This document shows positions 6,032 to 6,428 of a DNA stretch of 6,428 nucleotides, piece after piece. The position numbers were made by a program, and so were the translations under genes. The notes beneath the pieces were generated by a model, which made no database searches, was not told the DNA's origin, and worked only from the letters and a program-made list of their open reading frames with translations. Source of the stretch: Chitinivibrionia bacterium (GTDB lineage: Bacteria; Krumholzibacteriota; Krumholzibacteriia; WVZY01); the NCBI GenBank assembly GCA_016208665.1, contig JACQXT010000038.1, forward strand, positions 1 to 6,428, in the 5' to 3' direction. Position 1 is the stretch's first letter. Each line of letters starts with the position of its first letter.

Positions 6032-6428
6032 TCAGGGTGACGCCTTGAGCTTGCGAAGGCGCTCTGCGAAATCATTTTTGTCGACGAATCCGAGGACGCG
6101 CAGATCCTTTCGCTCGCCGCCGCGGCGGTCGAGAAAGACGACGGTCGGCACTCCTCTGATGAGGAAGGTTTCCCGCAATTTCTTGACCTCGGGCGACGAC
6201 GACTCGGTGAGATCCGCCTTCAGGACGACGATATCCCGCGCGGCCTGGATCGTTTCCGGTTGGTTGAAGGTCTTGTGGTCCATCTCCCTGCAGGGCAGGC
6301 ACCAGTCGGCGTAGAAGTCGATCACCACCGGCGCGCCGCTCCGTTTGGCTTCTTCCAGGATGCGCGTTTCGAACGGCTTCCACGGGAGGCTCTCTCCCGC
6401 TTCACGTTGGTATATATGTCCGGGGGCG
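6032..6428 (-). CDS. DsbD-like C-terminal thioredoxin domain (5' end outside window)
   Basis: The frame is open from the window edge to TGA at 6034-6032. Visible residues start APGHIYQREAGESLPWKPFE and run into GAPVVIDFYADWCLPCREMDHKTF, with the redox motif CLPC. Then come VVLKADLTES, FLIRGVPTVVFLD with the cis-Pro, and VLGFVDKNDF near the end. The WxPF...A...PV.IDFYADWC.PC(K/R)E(M/L) pattern, the KADLT strand and the GVPT..F.D loop are typical of the C-terminal periplasmic domain of DsbD, which passes electrons from the membrane domain to other extracytoplasmic thiol proteins. The expected membrane segments would lie beyond the window, so a stand-alone thioredoxin cannot be excluded. A GTG within the open frame near 6328 falls inside the first beta strand and is not a credible start. 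It is the first visible gene of the minus-strand operon. Confidence 0.82.
   Translation of the reverse strand, partial: APGHIYQREAGESLPWKPFETRILEEAKRSGAPVVIDFYADWCLPCREMDHKTFNQPETIQAARDIVVLKADLTESSSPEVKKLRETFLIRGVPTVVFLDRRGGERKDLRVLGFVDKNDFAERLRKLKASP

Noticed and set aside
1..6428. CRISPR arrays, tRNA or rRNA genes, insertion sequences
   Set aside because: No regularly spaced repeats, cloverleaf, rRNA signature or transposase motif was seen on either strand.

Overview
The window comes from a GC-rich bacterium. Signal peptides, a TlpA-type thioredoxin and a DsbD-like domain imply an active extracytoplasmic thiol system. No marker gene fixes the lineage. The gene content (HD-GYP, DUF1573, exonuclease-WYL, a possible selenoprotein) would fit a Desulfobacterota-, Spirochaetota- or similar environmental genome, but that is inference only.

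Layout. Four plus-strand genes fill the left half: the C-terminal part of an HD-GYP protein (1-461); a secreted DUF1573/Ig-like protein (642-1664) interrupted by one in-frame TGA; a DEDDh exonuclease fused to a WYL domain, broken by a frameshift (1703-2489); and a membrane-anchored, helical-repeat TlpA-type thiol-disulfide protein (2595-3623) closed by a strong intrinsic terminator (3653-3684). A convergent minus-strand operon fills the right half, in transcription order: a DsbD-like C-terminal thioredoxin domain (cut by the window end), a fumarylacetoacetate-hydrolase-family enzyme, and a GT4-type glycosyltransferase. The two gene sets meet in a roughly 200-bp gap holding the terminator and a 121-bp imperfect inverted repeat.

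Main point. The TGA at 867-869 sits exactly where the DUF1573 family has the first Cys of its CGC(T) motif. Read through, the site is PG-U-GCTVATFDK: a Sec-Gly-Cys pair that is the only Sec/Cys pair in the protein. A perfect GC-rich hairpin with a GGUC apical loop lies 32-50 nt downstream and resembles a bacterial SECIS element. The gene is best read as one 340-residue exported selenoprotein rather than two ORFs. A point mutation or sequencing error (TGC to TGA) remains the alternative. With the TlpA-type and DsbD-type proteins nearby, the region suggests extracytoplasmic thiol/selenol redox chemistry, though that functional link is inferred only from proximity.
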